Notes under the pieces: model-generated
What the model saw: the letters and a program-made list of their open reading frames with translations, nothing else
Told to the model about the DNA's origin: nothing
Database searches by the model: none
Program-made: the position numbers and the translations under genes
Shown here: positions 1 through 8,292 of the stretch, piece after piece
Layout of the letters: each line of letters opens with the position of its first letter
Numbering within the stretch: position 1 is the stretch's first letter
Source of the DNA: Microlunatus soli
GTDB taxonomy: Bacteria; Actinomycetota; Actinomycetes; Propionibacteriales; Propionibacteriaceae
DNA: 64,000 nucleotides
NCBI RefSeq assembly: GCF_900105385.1
Contig: NZ_LT629772.1
Location: 1 to 64,000, forward strand
Direction of reading: 5' to 3'

Positions 1-1
1 G

Positions 2-1237
2 GGTGACTCCGACCAGCCGGGTGACTCCGACCAGCAAGGTGCAAGCACCCTTGAGGTAGGAACCCCGGAGATCAACGGAGAGTCGGCGGACTCGCAGCCG
101 GGTCCGCAGGTCAAGCCAGGTGATTCGTTCGACCTCGAGGTTTCGGCCACCAACACGGGCGATGACCCCGTGTCCGATGTCCGCGGCCAGGCCGGCGACA
201 CCGAACTGAAGTGCAACGACACCACCCTGGACAGTGGCGCAACCACCACTTGTGCAGGCACGATCGACGCCCCGGTCGAGGCCGGCGGCTACTCGTTCGG
301 CGTTGGCGTCGGTGGGACGAATGCATCCACCGATGACCCCGTTCAGTCGACGACCTCCGCCTACTTCACCGCAGGCAAGGCGTCGCAAGGCGACTCCCCG
401 CAGGGGAACTCGTCCGACAGTGATTCCGATCAGCCGAGCACTTCGGATGATTCCGATCAGCCGAGCAACTCGGGTGATACCGACCAGACCGGAAGCTCGG
501 ACGGCTCTGACCAGCCGAGCGACTCCGATCAGGGTGGGAGCACCATCGAGGTGGGCGCTCCGGTGATCAACGGCAGCACTGCAGGTTCGCAACCGGGCCC
601 GCAGGTCAAGCCAGGTGATTCGTTCGACCTCGAGGTTTCGGCCACCAACACGGGCGATGACCCTGTGACTGATGTCCGCGGCCAGGCCGGCGACACCGAA
701 CTGAAGTGCAACGACACCACCCTGGACAGTGGCGCAACCACCACTTGTGCAGGCACGATCGAAGCCCCGGTCGAGGCCGGCGGCTACGTATTCGGACTCG
801 GCGTCGGTGGGACGAACGCATCCACTGACGAAGCTGTCCAGTCGACGACCTCCGCCTACTTCACTGCAGGTGAGGCGTCGGAAGGTACCTCCGGTTCCAA
901 CACCGGTGGCACCGACAACGGTTCCTCGACCGCGGGAGCCAACGGCTCCGGGACCGAGAGCGGTATCGGCGGTCAGTACGGCACCGGTGGCGACAACTCC
1001 ACCGGAACCGAAGGGCAGTACGCAACCGGTGGTACCCAGTCCGGGTACGGCCAGGTGGGTGCGGTTCCGCAGGGCAGCGTTCATGCCGGATATGGGCCGA
1101 GCGATCGGTACCCGGATCCGATGTGGCTGCTCGCCGGCGGTCTCCTCGCCCTCGTCTCTGCCGGCGGCCTGTTCGCCGCGCAGCGGCGGCGTACCGCCGA
1201 CAACGCGGGTTCCTCGTCCGACGGAGGTCGGCGGTGA
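2..1237 (+). CDS. Repeat-containing surface protein, C-terminally membrane-anchored (5' end outside window)
   Basis: The reading frame is already open at base 2, so the N-terminus and any signal peptide lie upstream. The visible 411 residues contain two copies of a beta-sandwich-like domain (TNTGDDPVxDV, then a Cys pair in LKCNDTT...TTTCAGT that could form a disulfide). They are joined by SD/DSDQPS-type linkers and followed by a Gly/Thr/Ser/Gln-rich stalk. The end is a hydrophobic segment (PMWLLAGGLLALVSAGGLFA) followed by QRRR, which resembles the tail of a sorted protein, but no LPXTG-like motif precedes it. The domain resembles DUF11/DUF7507-type adhesin modules (family-level guess). The stop overlaps the start of the sortase-like gene, so the two are translationally coupled and probably functionally linked. 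Confidence 0.85.
   Translation, partial: GDSDQPGDSDQQGASTLEVGTPEINGESADSQPGPQVKPGDSFDLEVSATNTGDDPVSDVRGQAGDTELKCNDTTLDSGATTTCAGTIDAPVEAGGYSFGVGVGGTNASTDDPVQSTTSAYFTAGKASQGDSPQGNSSDSDSDQPSTSDDSDQPSNSGDTDQTGSSDGSDQPSDSDQGGSTIEVGAPVINGSTAGSQPGPQVKPGDSFDLEVSATNTGDDPVTDVRGQAGDTELKCNDTTLDSGATTTCAGTIEAPVEAGGYVFGLGVGGTNASTDEAVQSTTSAYFTAGEASEGTSGSNTGGTDNGSSTAGANGSGTESGIGGQYGTGGDNSTGTEGQYATGGTQSGYGQVGAVPQGSVHAGYGPSDRYPDPMWLLAGGLLALVSAGGLFAAQRRRTADNAGSSSDGGRR
43..870 (+). repeat. Two-copy intragenic direct repeat, period 495 bp
   Basis: Bases about 43-375 and 538-870 are direct copies offset by exactly 495 bp (165 codons). Within bases 105-297 versus 600-792 only a handful of substitutions are visible, so the duplication is recent or kept homogeneous by recombination. 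The start of the window shows the end of another DSDQ linker, so further copies may lie upstream. Confidence 0.85.
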
Positions 1238-1929
1238 ACTCTCGTTCACGCAGACGGTCGACGTTCGGCGTTGGCCGGCAGCGCTTCATCGTGCTGCTGG
1301 TCCTCGCCGTCGTCGCCGTGCTTTTCCTGGGCAGGGCGTTGGCCGGTTTCGGCCAGGACCAGGCCGGCTCCCCCGGAGCCGAGCCGAGTCCGACGGCGCC
1401 GACTTCGGCCAGCCCCAGCCCATCGGAAACGCCGACACCGTCTGCGGCTGCTCCGCTCAGCTTGACGGCTTCGAAACCGAAGTCGATCAAGATCCCCAGT
1501 ATGAAGGTCGACACCGATCTGGACCCGCTCGGCAAGAAGCAGTCCAAGTACGTCGTCCTTCCCAAGAAGCCGGCCGAACCGGGCTGGTACGAGCAATCAG
1601 CGACTCCCGGGGAACTCGGGATCTCGACGGTGATCGGCTACATCCGGAAGTCTGCGAAGGTTCCGGGCGTCTTCGTCCACCTGAAGAAGCTCGACAAGGG
1701 TGATCACATCACCATCAGTCGGGCGGACGGAACCGATGCCGTCTTCGCGGTAGACCGTGTGAAGTCCTATACCGAGAAGGATTTCGACAGCGATGAGGTG
1801 TACGGCCAGAGCAAGCCTCGGGCTGAGCTGAGATTGATCACGTGCGGTGGCACCCTCAAACCGAAGGACCCACCGGGCAATGTGGTCGTCTTCGCCCACC
1901 TGATCGAGCCGGACGGTTCGTCGCAATGA
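1234..1929 (+). CDS. Class E/F sortase-like protein lacking the catalytic His
   Basis: The GTG at 1234 is chosen because GGAGGT at 1223-1228 is well placed and the start overlaps the upstream stop (GTGA). The 231-aa product has an N-terminal TM segment (about residues 13-35), a Pro/Ser/Thr-rich spacer and a sortase beta-barrel ending in LRLITCGGT (Cys204). At the position of the catalytic His (normally GH in the IGH strand) it has Tyr136 (TVIGYIR). No Arg is visible in the strand after the Cys (KPKDPPGNVVVFA), where the third catalytic residue normally sits. By family knowledge sortases need His-Cys-Arg, so this copy is probably inactive or altered. It overlaps the next sortase gene by 4 bp (ATGA). 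Confidence 0.82.
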   Translation: MNSRSRRRSTFGVGRQRFIVLLVLAVVAVLFLGRALAGFGQDQAGSPGAEPSPTAPTSASPSPSETPTPSAAAPLSLTASKPKSIKIPSMKVDTDLDPLGKKQSKYVVLPKKPAEPGWYEQSATPGELGISTVIGYIRKSAKVPGVFVHLKKLDKGDHITISRADGTDAVFAVDRVKSYTEKDFDSDEVYGQSKPRAELRLITCGGTLKPKDPPGNVVVFAHLIEPDGSSQ

Positions 1930-2741
1930 CATCCGAGCACGCCACCCGAGCCCGGCGGGACAAGACACCCGCCGGGACAGAGGTCCGTTCCTCTGGACGA
2001 CACGGTCAGGAGTCTGTCGGCGACCGGGGCCAACCCTGGGCCGGTCGGCGGCTGGTCCTGACCGGGATCATCGTCGTCCTGGTGGCTCTCGGATTGATCA
2101 TGATCGGGATGGCCGCGCGGTCGGTCTCCGAACAACGTGGGGCGGGGGTCGAGAGTCGGCCCCTCGCCGGCGGTGCGCCGTCGGCGGCCACGGCGGATCC
2201 GAAGCCGCCGGCCGATCCGACACCGGCCGACGACGATCCGACGAGCAAGCCGGTCGCCGGTGCTTCTCGGCGGGCCGCCGATCCGGTCGACATCACGATC
2301 CCCCGGATCGGTGTGAAGACCTCGGTCATGAAGCTCGGCCTCGCTGCCGACAGGACGGTGGAGGTTCCCCCGTACGACAGGGCCGACGATGTCGGCTGGT
2401 ACACCAAATCCCCCATCCCTGGCGCCACTGGCCCGTCGGTCCTGATCGGCCACGTCGATTCGCCGGACGGTCCGGCCGTCTTCGCGCGAATGGCCCAGCT
2501 CGACGCCGGTGACAAGGTCAGTGTCAAGCGCTCCGACGGCAGCACCGCCGTCTTCTCCATCAAACGGGTCGAGACGTTCGCCAAGGACGACTTCCCAACC
2601 CAGAAGGTCTACGGCGACACCGATCATCCGGAGCTTCGCCTGATCACCTGCGGCGGAACCTACGATCGTGGGGCCGGTGGATATCAGGCCAACACCATCG
2701 CGTTCGCCGATCTCGTCTCGATCAAGCACGCACAGCAGTGA
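1926..2741 (+). CDS. Class F-type sortase
   Basis: The start at ATG 1926 overlaps the stop of the preceding sortase-like gene. The 271-aa protein has a basic cytoplasmic N-terminus, a TM helix at about residues 43-65 (RRLVLTGIIVVLVALGLIMI), a disordered Pro/Ala/Asp spacer and a sortase domain. His176 (LIGHVDS) and Cys242 (LRLITCGGT) are present, so two of three catalytic residues are canonical. The Arg that usually follows in the YRDN-type stretch is not obvious here (DRGAGGYQAN); Arg248 in DRG might serve. It is expected to act on the outer membrane face as a transpeptidase. The natural substrate candidate is the surface protein two genes upstream, although no LPXTG motif is visible there. 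Confidence 0.88.
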   Translation: MTSEHATRARRDKTPAGTEVRSSGRHGQESVGDRGQPWAGRRLVLTGIIVVLVALGLIMIGMAARSVSEQRGAGVESRPLAGGAPSAATADPKPPADPTPADDDPTSKPVAGASRRAADPVDITIPRIGVKTSVMKLGLAADRTVEVPPYDRADDVGWYTKSPIPGATGPSVLIGHVDSPDGPAVFARMAQLDAGDKVSVKRSDGSTAVFSIKRVETFAKDDFPTQKVYGDTDHPELRLITCGGTYDRGAGGYQANTIAFADLVSIKHAQQ

Positions 2742-2776
2742 ACTGAACCTCGGGGACCCGATATCGAGGAAGTTCC

Positions 2777-3943
2777 ATGACTTATCCACGACCTCGGGCG
2801 AGGAAGACGCTCGCCCTCACCGCGACGCTGCTGTCGGCCGTTCTGTCGGTCGGCACCGCTGCGCTCGCACACGCAGATCAACCGGTCCGCCGAGACCATC
2901 AGATCACCACCGTCCCGACGTCGAAGAGCAACCCCGCGTTGGACCGAGCAGTCGAGAGACTCGGCCCCGCTCGCACCGGCGGCGGTTACATCGACGACAA
3001 CGGCACGCCGGTCGTCACCACCACCGCAGCCGGACGCCAGACCGCGGTCCGATCCGGCGGCGTCACCGTCCGCGTCGTCGATCACTCGCTGCAGGAACTC
3101 CGCCGGGCACGTGCGTCCTTGGACAAGTACGCCAAGGCACGTGGCGCCGGGCAGGTCCAGGAGTGGCACATCGACGTCGTCGCGAATCGGCTGCTGGTGG
3201 CATCGGCCGACAGCGACGACGCCGTGACGCGGTCGTTCCTTCGACACGCACGCTCACTGGGTGACGCGGTACAGGTCGAGACGGTCGAGAGCAGCATCCG
3301 GCCCGCTGGTCGTTCGCTGTACAACAGTGACAACATCAGCCTGAACAACACCCTCGAATGCTCGGTTGGCTTCAACGCCACCGATTCCCAGAATCGTCAG
3401 ATCTTCCTGACAGCAGGCCATTGCCTCAACGGTTCGTCCGCGGCCTATCGAGGAACGTTCGTCGGATCGCCATCGGTTTCCCGGTATCCGAATTCCGATT
3501 TCGGCGCCGTACGCACCGATACGTCTGTCTGGACACCAGAGCCTGCCGTCAACAAATACGATGGGAAGGCCCGTGCGGTGCTGGGAACCGCCCAGCCCGC
3601 GGTCGGGTCGGAGGTTTGCAAGAGCAGCAGTAGGAGTGGCTGGACCTGCGGGACGATCCAGGCCTACGGTCAGACCGTCAATTACGGCGGCGGCAACATC
3701 GTGTACGACCTCGTACGATTCAGTGCCTGTGTTGAACCCGGTGACAGTGGCGGTGCCGTCATGGACGGAAGTTCGGCGGTCGGATTGATCAGCGGTGCAC
3801 AGTTCTACACCACCGGTAATGGGCGGGAAATCTGTGGAAGCCGCGTTGGGCAACCAAATGTGAGCTTTTATCAGCCCATCCGACCAGCCCTGAAAGCGCT
3901 GGACGCAAAATTGTTGACCTATCCGTACAAGTCCACGGACTGA
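2777..3943 (+). CDS. Secreted S1-family (chymotrypsin-like) serine protease with propeptide
   Basis: The 388-aa protein starts with a Sec signal peptide (basic RPRARK, hydrophobic core, cleavage near ALAHADQ at about residue 33). A propeptide-like region of about 150 residues follows, as in streptogrisin/alpha-lytic-type enzymes. The triad is visible: His215 in TAGHC, Asp241 in NSDFGAV and Ser324 in GDSGGAV. Cys pairs around the His and in SGWTCG/ACVEPGDSGG fit extracellular disulfides. GAGGAAG lies about 5 bases upstream of the ATG. It lies 35 bp after the sortase gene on the same strand, suggesting a cell-surface processing role or co-expression. The substrate is not predictable. Confidence 0.92.
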   Translation: MTYPRPRARKTLALTATLLSAVLSVGTAALAHADQPVRRDHQITTVPTSKSNPALDRAVERLGPARTGGGYIDDNGTPVVTTTAAGRQTAVRSGGVTVRVVDHSLQELRRARASLDKYAKARGAGQVQEWHIDVVANRLLVASADSDDAVTRSFLRHARSLGDAVQVETVESSIRPAGRSLYNSDNISLNNTLECSVGFNATDSQNRQIFLTAGHCLNGSSAAYRGTFVGSPSVSRYPNSDFGAVRTDTSVWTPEPAVNKYDGKARAVLGTAQPAVGSEVCKSSSRSGWTCGTIQAYGQTVNYGGGNIVYDLVRFSACVEPGDSGGAVMDGSSAVGLISGAQFYTTGNGREICGSRVGQPNVSFYQPIRPALKALDAKLLTYPYKSTD

Positions 3944-4055
3944 CCGACGGCGATCTGCTCGGCGCCGGCGCGGGGAACCGCCCGGAGCCGGACAGTTCAT
4001 TTGGTGAAATGACGCAGCCGCCGGCTTTACCAGTTGACCTACTGGACAGTAGCCT

Positions 4056-6467
4056 ATGCCCATCGACGCTGTGCATCTCGGCCCAGAAACGCAGCAGCCG
4101 TTGACGAATGAGCCAACCGCTGCGCCGCGGTGGCATGCCTGGATGCGGATCCTGGCTCTCACCGTGCTTGCCGCCGGGTTGGGCCTGGCGCTTGCCACCA
4201 CGACCGCTCAGGCGGCGCCGAGCGACGACGATCCCGGCCCTGCGCACAGCAAGCACTCACAGCGTTCGACCGAGCCTGTCGACGCGCTGGGCGGCACCTC
4301 GGACCGAGTGACCAAGCGACTGTCGTCACACCTGGACGAGACGACGAAGCAACTCTTCGGCCAATCCGGTGGATCCACGCCGGACTCGTCCGGAAACGCC
4401 GGCTCCGGGGACGACCCGGTCTCGTCTGACGACTCCGACGATACCGAAGCGAACAGTACGACGAGCACCGAACAGGACGGCACGTCGGACTCCGCACCGG
4501 TAGATGATGGCTCCGACACGGACCAGGCCGAGGCAGTCGAATCACAGCACGCCGACTCGGCGGTCGGCGACAACGGTGCCGGCTCCGACGCTGGAGCCAG
4601 CGATCAGGCCGACTCCGACGAGATGGCTGACGACGACGCGGGCGACTCGGGGGACGGCGACACCGAGGGCGAGAACACCAAGGCGTCCACGCCTCAGGAC
4701 GACAACGCGACGGGCAGCACCGATTCCGACAACGTTGAATCCGACAACGCCGCGTCCGACAACGTTGAGTCCGATAACGCCGACTCCGACAATCCCGGCT
4801 CCGACAGTCCCGATCAGGATCACGCGGGCATCGACGCCGTCCGGGCAGCCGAGGACGTGGTCAGCTCGGTCAAGATCAACAACGACGACTCGACAGACGA
4901 GTCCGACAAGATCAACTCCGACAGGATCACCGACGACGACGGCGAGGCCGCCGGAGTTGTCGGTGAACTGTCCGCGGTCGTCGAGCAAGCAACCGGGAGT
5001 GACGACGCCGCGTCCACCCCGGACGATCAAGCCGGCAGGGACAGCTCCACGAGCGGCCACCCGGCACGGGACAAGATCAAGAAATCGTCCCACCCCGAGT
5101 CCCTCACCGATGTAGCAGCCCCGGAAACGAACGCATCCGACCCGGCCGATGACACATCGGCCGAGTCCGGCCGGAAGACCGACACTGACGCGTCCGAGCT
5201 AGCCGAAGTCGTTCCATCGGATACCGATGTCACGCCCGAGACGGTCACCGTCGGGGAGGTCGTCGACGACGCCGTGCTGGCGCCGGCAGCCGACCTGGTG
5301 GAGTCCACCGGAACGTCGCGGCCGACCACCACACTGGTGCGGACCGGTACCGACCTCGTGTCCTCGGCCGCGGAGCCGTCGCAGCTGGTGCCGCAGGTCT
5401 TCGACACTGTTTCCCAGCTCACCCCATCCGAGCTGCGACCGATTGTCGATCAGGTCGGGGACACGTCATCGCAGGTCACCGATCCGGTGACCGGGATCGC
5501 CGATTCCGCGGTCCAAGCGGCCGATCCGGTAGTTCCGGTCCGCGACGTCGTCGATTCCGTGACGACACCATTGAGACAGGCTCCGACCGACTCGGTCGAT
5601 GCGGCGCTACCGGCGCTGACCGAGCCGGTCGCCGAGACCGTTGCAACTGCCGGCGGCGTGGTGCGGAGCGCTGTCGGCGTCCCCGTACCGCGGCAGATCG
5701 TCGACGACCTCGGCAGTGGCCTTGACGGCGTCTCCGACACCGTCGGCCTGCTGAGCCGCGACGTCGCCGGTGGTCTCGGTCAGGTGTCGGCGAGCCTGAA
5801 GCCGGCGACCGACGCGGTCGGTGTGCTCGGTGACGGAGTCAGTGCCGTGATCGACGCCACCGGGGATCAGGTGTTGCAGCCGCTGTCCCCCGTGTTGCCG
5901 CCGCCGATCATTTCAGGACCCTCCGGCGGCGACCCGCTACCCGGCCTGCAGTTCCCGATTCTGCAGCCTCCCACGACCGATCAGATCGTGAAGGTCCCGA
6001 CCCGCATCGCACCGGCCCCGCGGTCGATCGTGGCGACCGCCGGCTTCCAACGACTGGGTCCGCCGACATCAGCCCTCACGGTCGACGGCATTCGGACCAC
6101 CGAGCCCGTCGCCGACAGCGGACCGGCCGACCTGTCCGGAGCGCCCCGCAGCACGCTGTCCTTGACCGATCTCCAGGTCCCGGAGCGGATCGCCGGTGTC
6201 ACGCCCGACGCCCCTGGCGAGGTCCGGACCGCGGTCGGGGCCGACGCCTTGGCCGTCGACGTGCCGCACCGTCCGGACACGGCCCCGGCCGGTAACGGGA
6301 CGGGATCCGGGTCAGCCGCCGGCAGCAATGGCACCGGGGGCGCCCAGCCGGCTGCTGCGGCGTCGTGGCCCGGCCACTCTGATCTCCCGGGTCTCGTCCC
6401 CCATGATGGGGACGACGAAGACGCGACACCTTCGTCGACATTCGACCCCGGCTTCTCGCCCGACTGA
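4056..6467 (+). CDS. Large Asp/Ser-rich secreted protein of unknown function
   Basis: This is an 803-aa protein with a signal peptide (hydrophobic core LALTVLAAGLGLALATTTA, cleavage near AQAAP). About 330 very acidic, low-complexity residues follow, with degenerate (E/A)SDN(V/A) pentapeptide runs around residues 225-255. The second half is Val/Pro/Asp/Ser-rich with recurring DPV/DTV/VDSV patterns. There is no C-terminal TM segment or sorting signal, so it is predicted to be released or held non-covalently by charge. An internal ATG at 4143 (MRILALTV) would give a more usual signal peptide and has GGTGG upstream, so the true start may be there. No family is recognised. Confidence 0.78.
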   Translation: MPIDAVHLGPETQQPLTNEPTAAPRWHAWMRILALTVLAAGLGLALATTTAQAAPSDDDPGPAHSKHSQRSTEPVDALGGTSDRVTKRLSSHLDETTKQLFGQSGGSTPDSSGNAGSGDDPVSSDDSDDTEANSTTSTEQDGTSDSAPVDDGSDTDQAEAVESQHADSAVGDNGAGSDAGASDQADSDEMADDDAGDSGDGDTEGENTKASTPQDDNATGSTDSDNVESDNAASDNVESDNADSDNPGSDSPDQDHAGIDAVRAAEDVVSSVKINNDDSTDESDKINSDRITDDDGEAAGVVGELSAVVEQATGSDDAASTPDDQAGRDSSTSGHPARDKIKKSSHPESLTDVAAPETNASDPADDTSAESGRKTDTDASELAEVVPSDTDVTPETVTVGEVVDDAVLAPAADLVESTGTSRPTTTLVRTGTDLVSSAAEPSQLVPQVFDTVSQLTPSELRPIVDQVGDTSSQVTDPVTGIADSAVQAADPVVPVRDVVDSVTTPLRQAPTDSVDAALPALTEPVAETVATAGGVVRSAVGVPVPRQIVDDLGSGLDGVSDTVGLLSRDVAGGLGQVSASLKPATDAVGVLGDGVSAVIDATGDQVLQPLSPVLPPPIISGPSGGDPLPGLQFPILQPPTTDQIVKVPTRIAPAPRSIVATAGFQRLGPPTSALTVDGIRTTEPVADSGPADLSGAPRSTLSLTDLQVPERIAGVTPDAPGEVRTAVGADALAVDVPHRPDTAPAGNGTGSGSAAGSNGTGGAQPAAAASWPGHSDLPGLVPHDGDDEDATPSSTFDPGFSPD

Positions 6468-6668
6468 ATTCTTCTCCGAGAGACTCCACCACCAGTTTTG
6501 CGTCCGTGACGCAGTGGCTGGACAAGGGCCTCGTCGCATCATCGCACCAGTAGCGAATTCAGCGACGACACCATCGGTGATCTGATCCTCGGTGCGTCTT
6601 GACGACACATCTCGAGACTGATCACGGCCCCACGGTGAATTCACCCATTCCTTCATCGGAGAAGCACC

Positions 6669-7523
6669 ATGGACAACTGGGCAATTCGCGCCCTGGGCAA
6701 TTCTGCCCTGCCAGCGGGCGCGACCGCGTACGATCACGAATCCCGGGCCGGCAGATCGCACTTCCACACAATGCGGCGACAACGCAACGGACACCCGACG
6801 GCATTCACCACTGACCTCGTGAATACCTCCGAGATCAGTACGACGATCGGTATCGACGAGATTCTCGAACATCGTCACCGAGAACGTTCCGACCACGATC
6901 TCGATCGTCGCCGGCGCAATGATTCCGGTCACCGGCTTCCCGTGGCGGGCTCGACGTCGGATTCCGTCGCGACCCCGCGCCCATCGCCGGAAAGACCCGG
7001 CGAACCGGCGAAACGCCGGCCGAATCCGAAAACGCCGAAATCGGCTCCCCGAGCCGGCGGCGAGGGACCGCGCCGGGCCGCCCCTGCCGGCAGCGAGGGC
7101 TCTCCGCGGTCCTCGTCGACGCCACGGCACGCGGCCGATCCCGTCCCCCGGCACGCCGCCGCCCCGGACGCCGAGGTCACCCCGACGCCCTCCCCCGGAA
7201 CCGACCGCCCTCCGATCAGCACCACCAGCCCCGGTCTGGTGATCACCAGGATTGTCCGCCACTCTGCCGCCGGCACCATCCCGACATTCGTCGACACCGC
7301 GGACTGTCAGCCGCCACAGGAAGTTGCCGCGTCGGCTGACGGCTCCGCGGTCGCGGTGTGGACTTCCGATCGAGACGCCCGACCTACTGCCGGCTCCCCC
7401 GGCCCGAACGGCCCACCCTCCCGGATCGTCCCGTTCACCAGGCTCCGGGCACCTCGCGCCCCCGACGTCGGTCGATCCGTTCCTGGTCGGGCGGCGAAGG
7501 GAACGAGATCCGGACTTCCCTGA
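6669..7523 (+). CDS. Hypothetical Pro/Ser/Arg-rich protein
   Basis: The frame starts at ATG 6669 with GGAG at 6658-6661. It encodes 284 residues with no recognisable domain: a mixed N-terminal 90 residues, a Pro/Arg/Ala/Ser-rich centre and a C-terminal part beginning near SPGLVITRIVRH. Third codon positions are mostly G/C, particularly after 7221, which supports real coding. A 406-codon frame on the opposite strand is less convincing. There is no signal peptide or TM segment. It could be an orphan protein or a decayed gene; function unknown. Confidence 0.45.
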   Translation: MDNWAIRALGNSALPAGATAYDHESRAGRSHFHTMRRQRNGHPTAFTTDLVNTSEISTTIGIDEILEHRHRERSDHDLDRRRRNDSGHRLPVAGSTSDSVATPRPSPERPGEPAKRRPNPKTPKSAPRAGGEGPRRAAPAGSEGSPRSSSTPRHAADPVPRHAAAPDAEVTPTPSPGTDRPPISTTSPGLVITRIVRHSAAGTIPTFVDTADCQPPQEVAASADGSAVAVWTSDRDARPTAGSPGPNGPPSRIVPFTRLRAPRAPDVGRSVPGRAAKGTRSGLP

Positions 7524-7632
7524 CCGAGCCACACATCACGGTCCGACCTGTGCCTTCCCCCGATGGTGCAGATCGGATCCCCCGAAGATCAGCACATGCC
7601 CCTTGAACCGACCCCGAGCACCGGAGGTGACG

Positions 7633-8091
7633 ATGACCCCGACGGCTAGCATCAACGCTGTGAGTGTTGACGTGATCTGCCGCATCGTCGCCGGTGATCT
7701 TGACGCCGAGATCGTCCATCGTGACGACGATCTGATCGCGTTCCTTGATCATCGTCCGGTGTTCAAGGGGCATGTGCTGATCGCCCCCGTCCGTCATATC
7801 GACGATCTGCTTTCCCTTCCGGGCGAGCTGATGCAGCCGATGCTCGGGCTGGGGCAGCGGCTTTCGCGGGCGTTCATCACCGCCCTCGGAGCCCAAGGCA
7901 GCTTCACTGCGATCAACACGATCATCAGTCAGTCGATACCGCACCTGCACATGCACGTCGTGCCTCGTTCCAAGGGCGACGGGCTGCGTGGCTTCTTCTG
8001 GCCGCGCACCCGCTACGCCGATGGAGAGGCCGCCGAGTACGGGCAGCTGATCACCTCGGCGCTGGCCGACCTCGATCTGACCGATGCCTGA
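7633..8091 (+). CDS. HIT-family (histidine triad) hydrolase
   Basis: This 152-aa protein ends its HIT fold with the triad motif PHLHMHVVPR (His-x-His-x-His). Upstream are typical HIT stretches (IVHRDDDLIAFLDHRPVFKGHVLIAPVRH). HIT proteins hydrolyse nucleotidyl phosphoramidates or adenylates; the actual substrate is unknown. The start at ATG 7633 is preceded by GGAGG at 7623-7627; a GTG at 7660 is an alternative but lacks an SD. It stands alone between the secreted-protein block and the ROK operon. Confidence 0.92.
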   Translation: MTPTASINAVSVDVICRIVAGDLDAEIVHRDDDLIAFLDHRPVFKGHVLIAPVRHIDDLLSLPGELMQPMLGLGQRLSRAFITALGAQGSFTAINTIISQSIPHLHMHVVPRSKGDGLRGFFWPRTRYADGEAAEYGQLITSALADLDLTDA

Positions 8092-8292
8092 TCACCGAAG
8101 CCGCCTTCGCACATCTCCCGCTCGCCCGGCCACCACGCGGTGACCGTAGATCGGACGGGGTCTTGACGACCCGCCCGAGTGAGGACGAAGGTAGCCATGT
8201 CACAATTCATAAACCCAGTTTCAAAAACTCCGTTCGAGGGGACGTCCCCGAGTAGTCGGACGGGCCAACGAAGATCACATCGGAGGCGAGCC

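Noticed and set aside
52-560. Possible CRISPR-like or VNTR array in the first 600 bases
   Set aside because: The repeats are in-frame coding duplications of a protein domain and SD linkers, not short repeats with unique spacers.
6499-6513. Hairpin TGCGTC-CGT-GACGCA after the large secreted-protein gene
   Set aside because: A 6-bp stem with a 3-base loop is too weak to call a terminator with confidence.
6312-7532. A 406-codon minus-strand frame over the 6.3-7.5 kb region
   Set aside because: It overlaps the end of the large secreted-protein gene in antisense, has no SD or family motif, and its codon bias is poorer than the plus-strand frame at 6669-7523.
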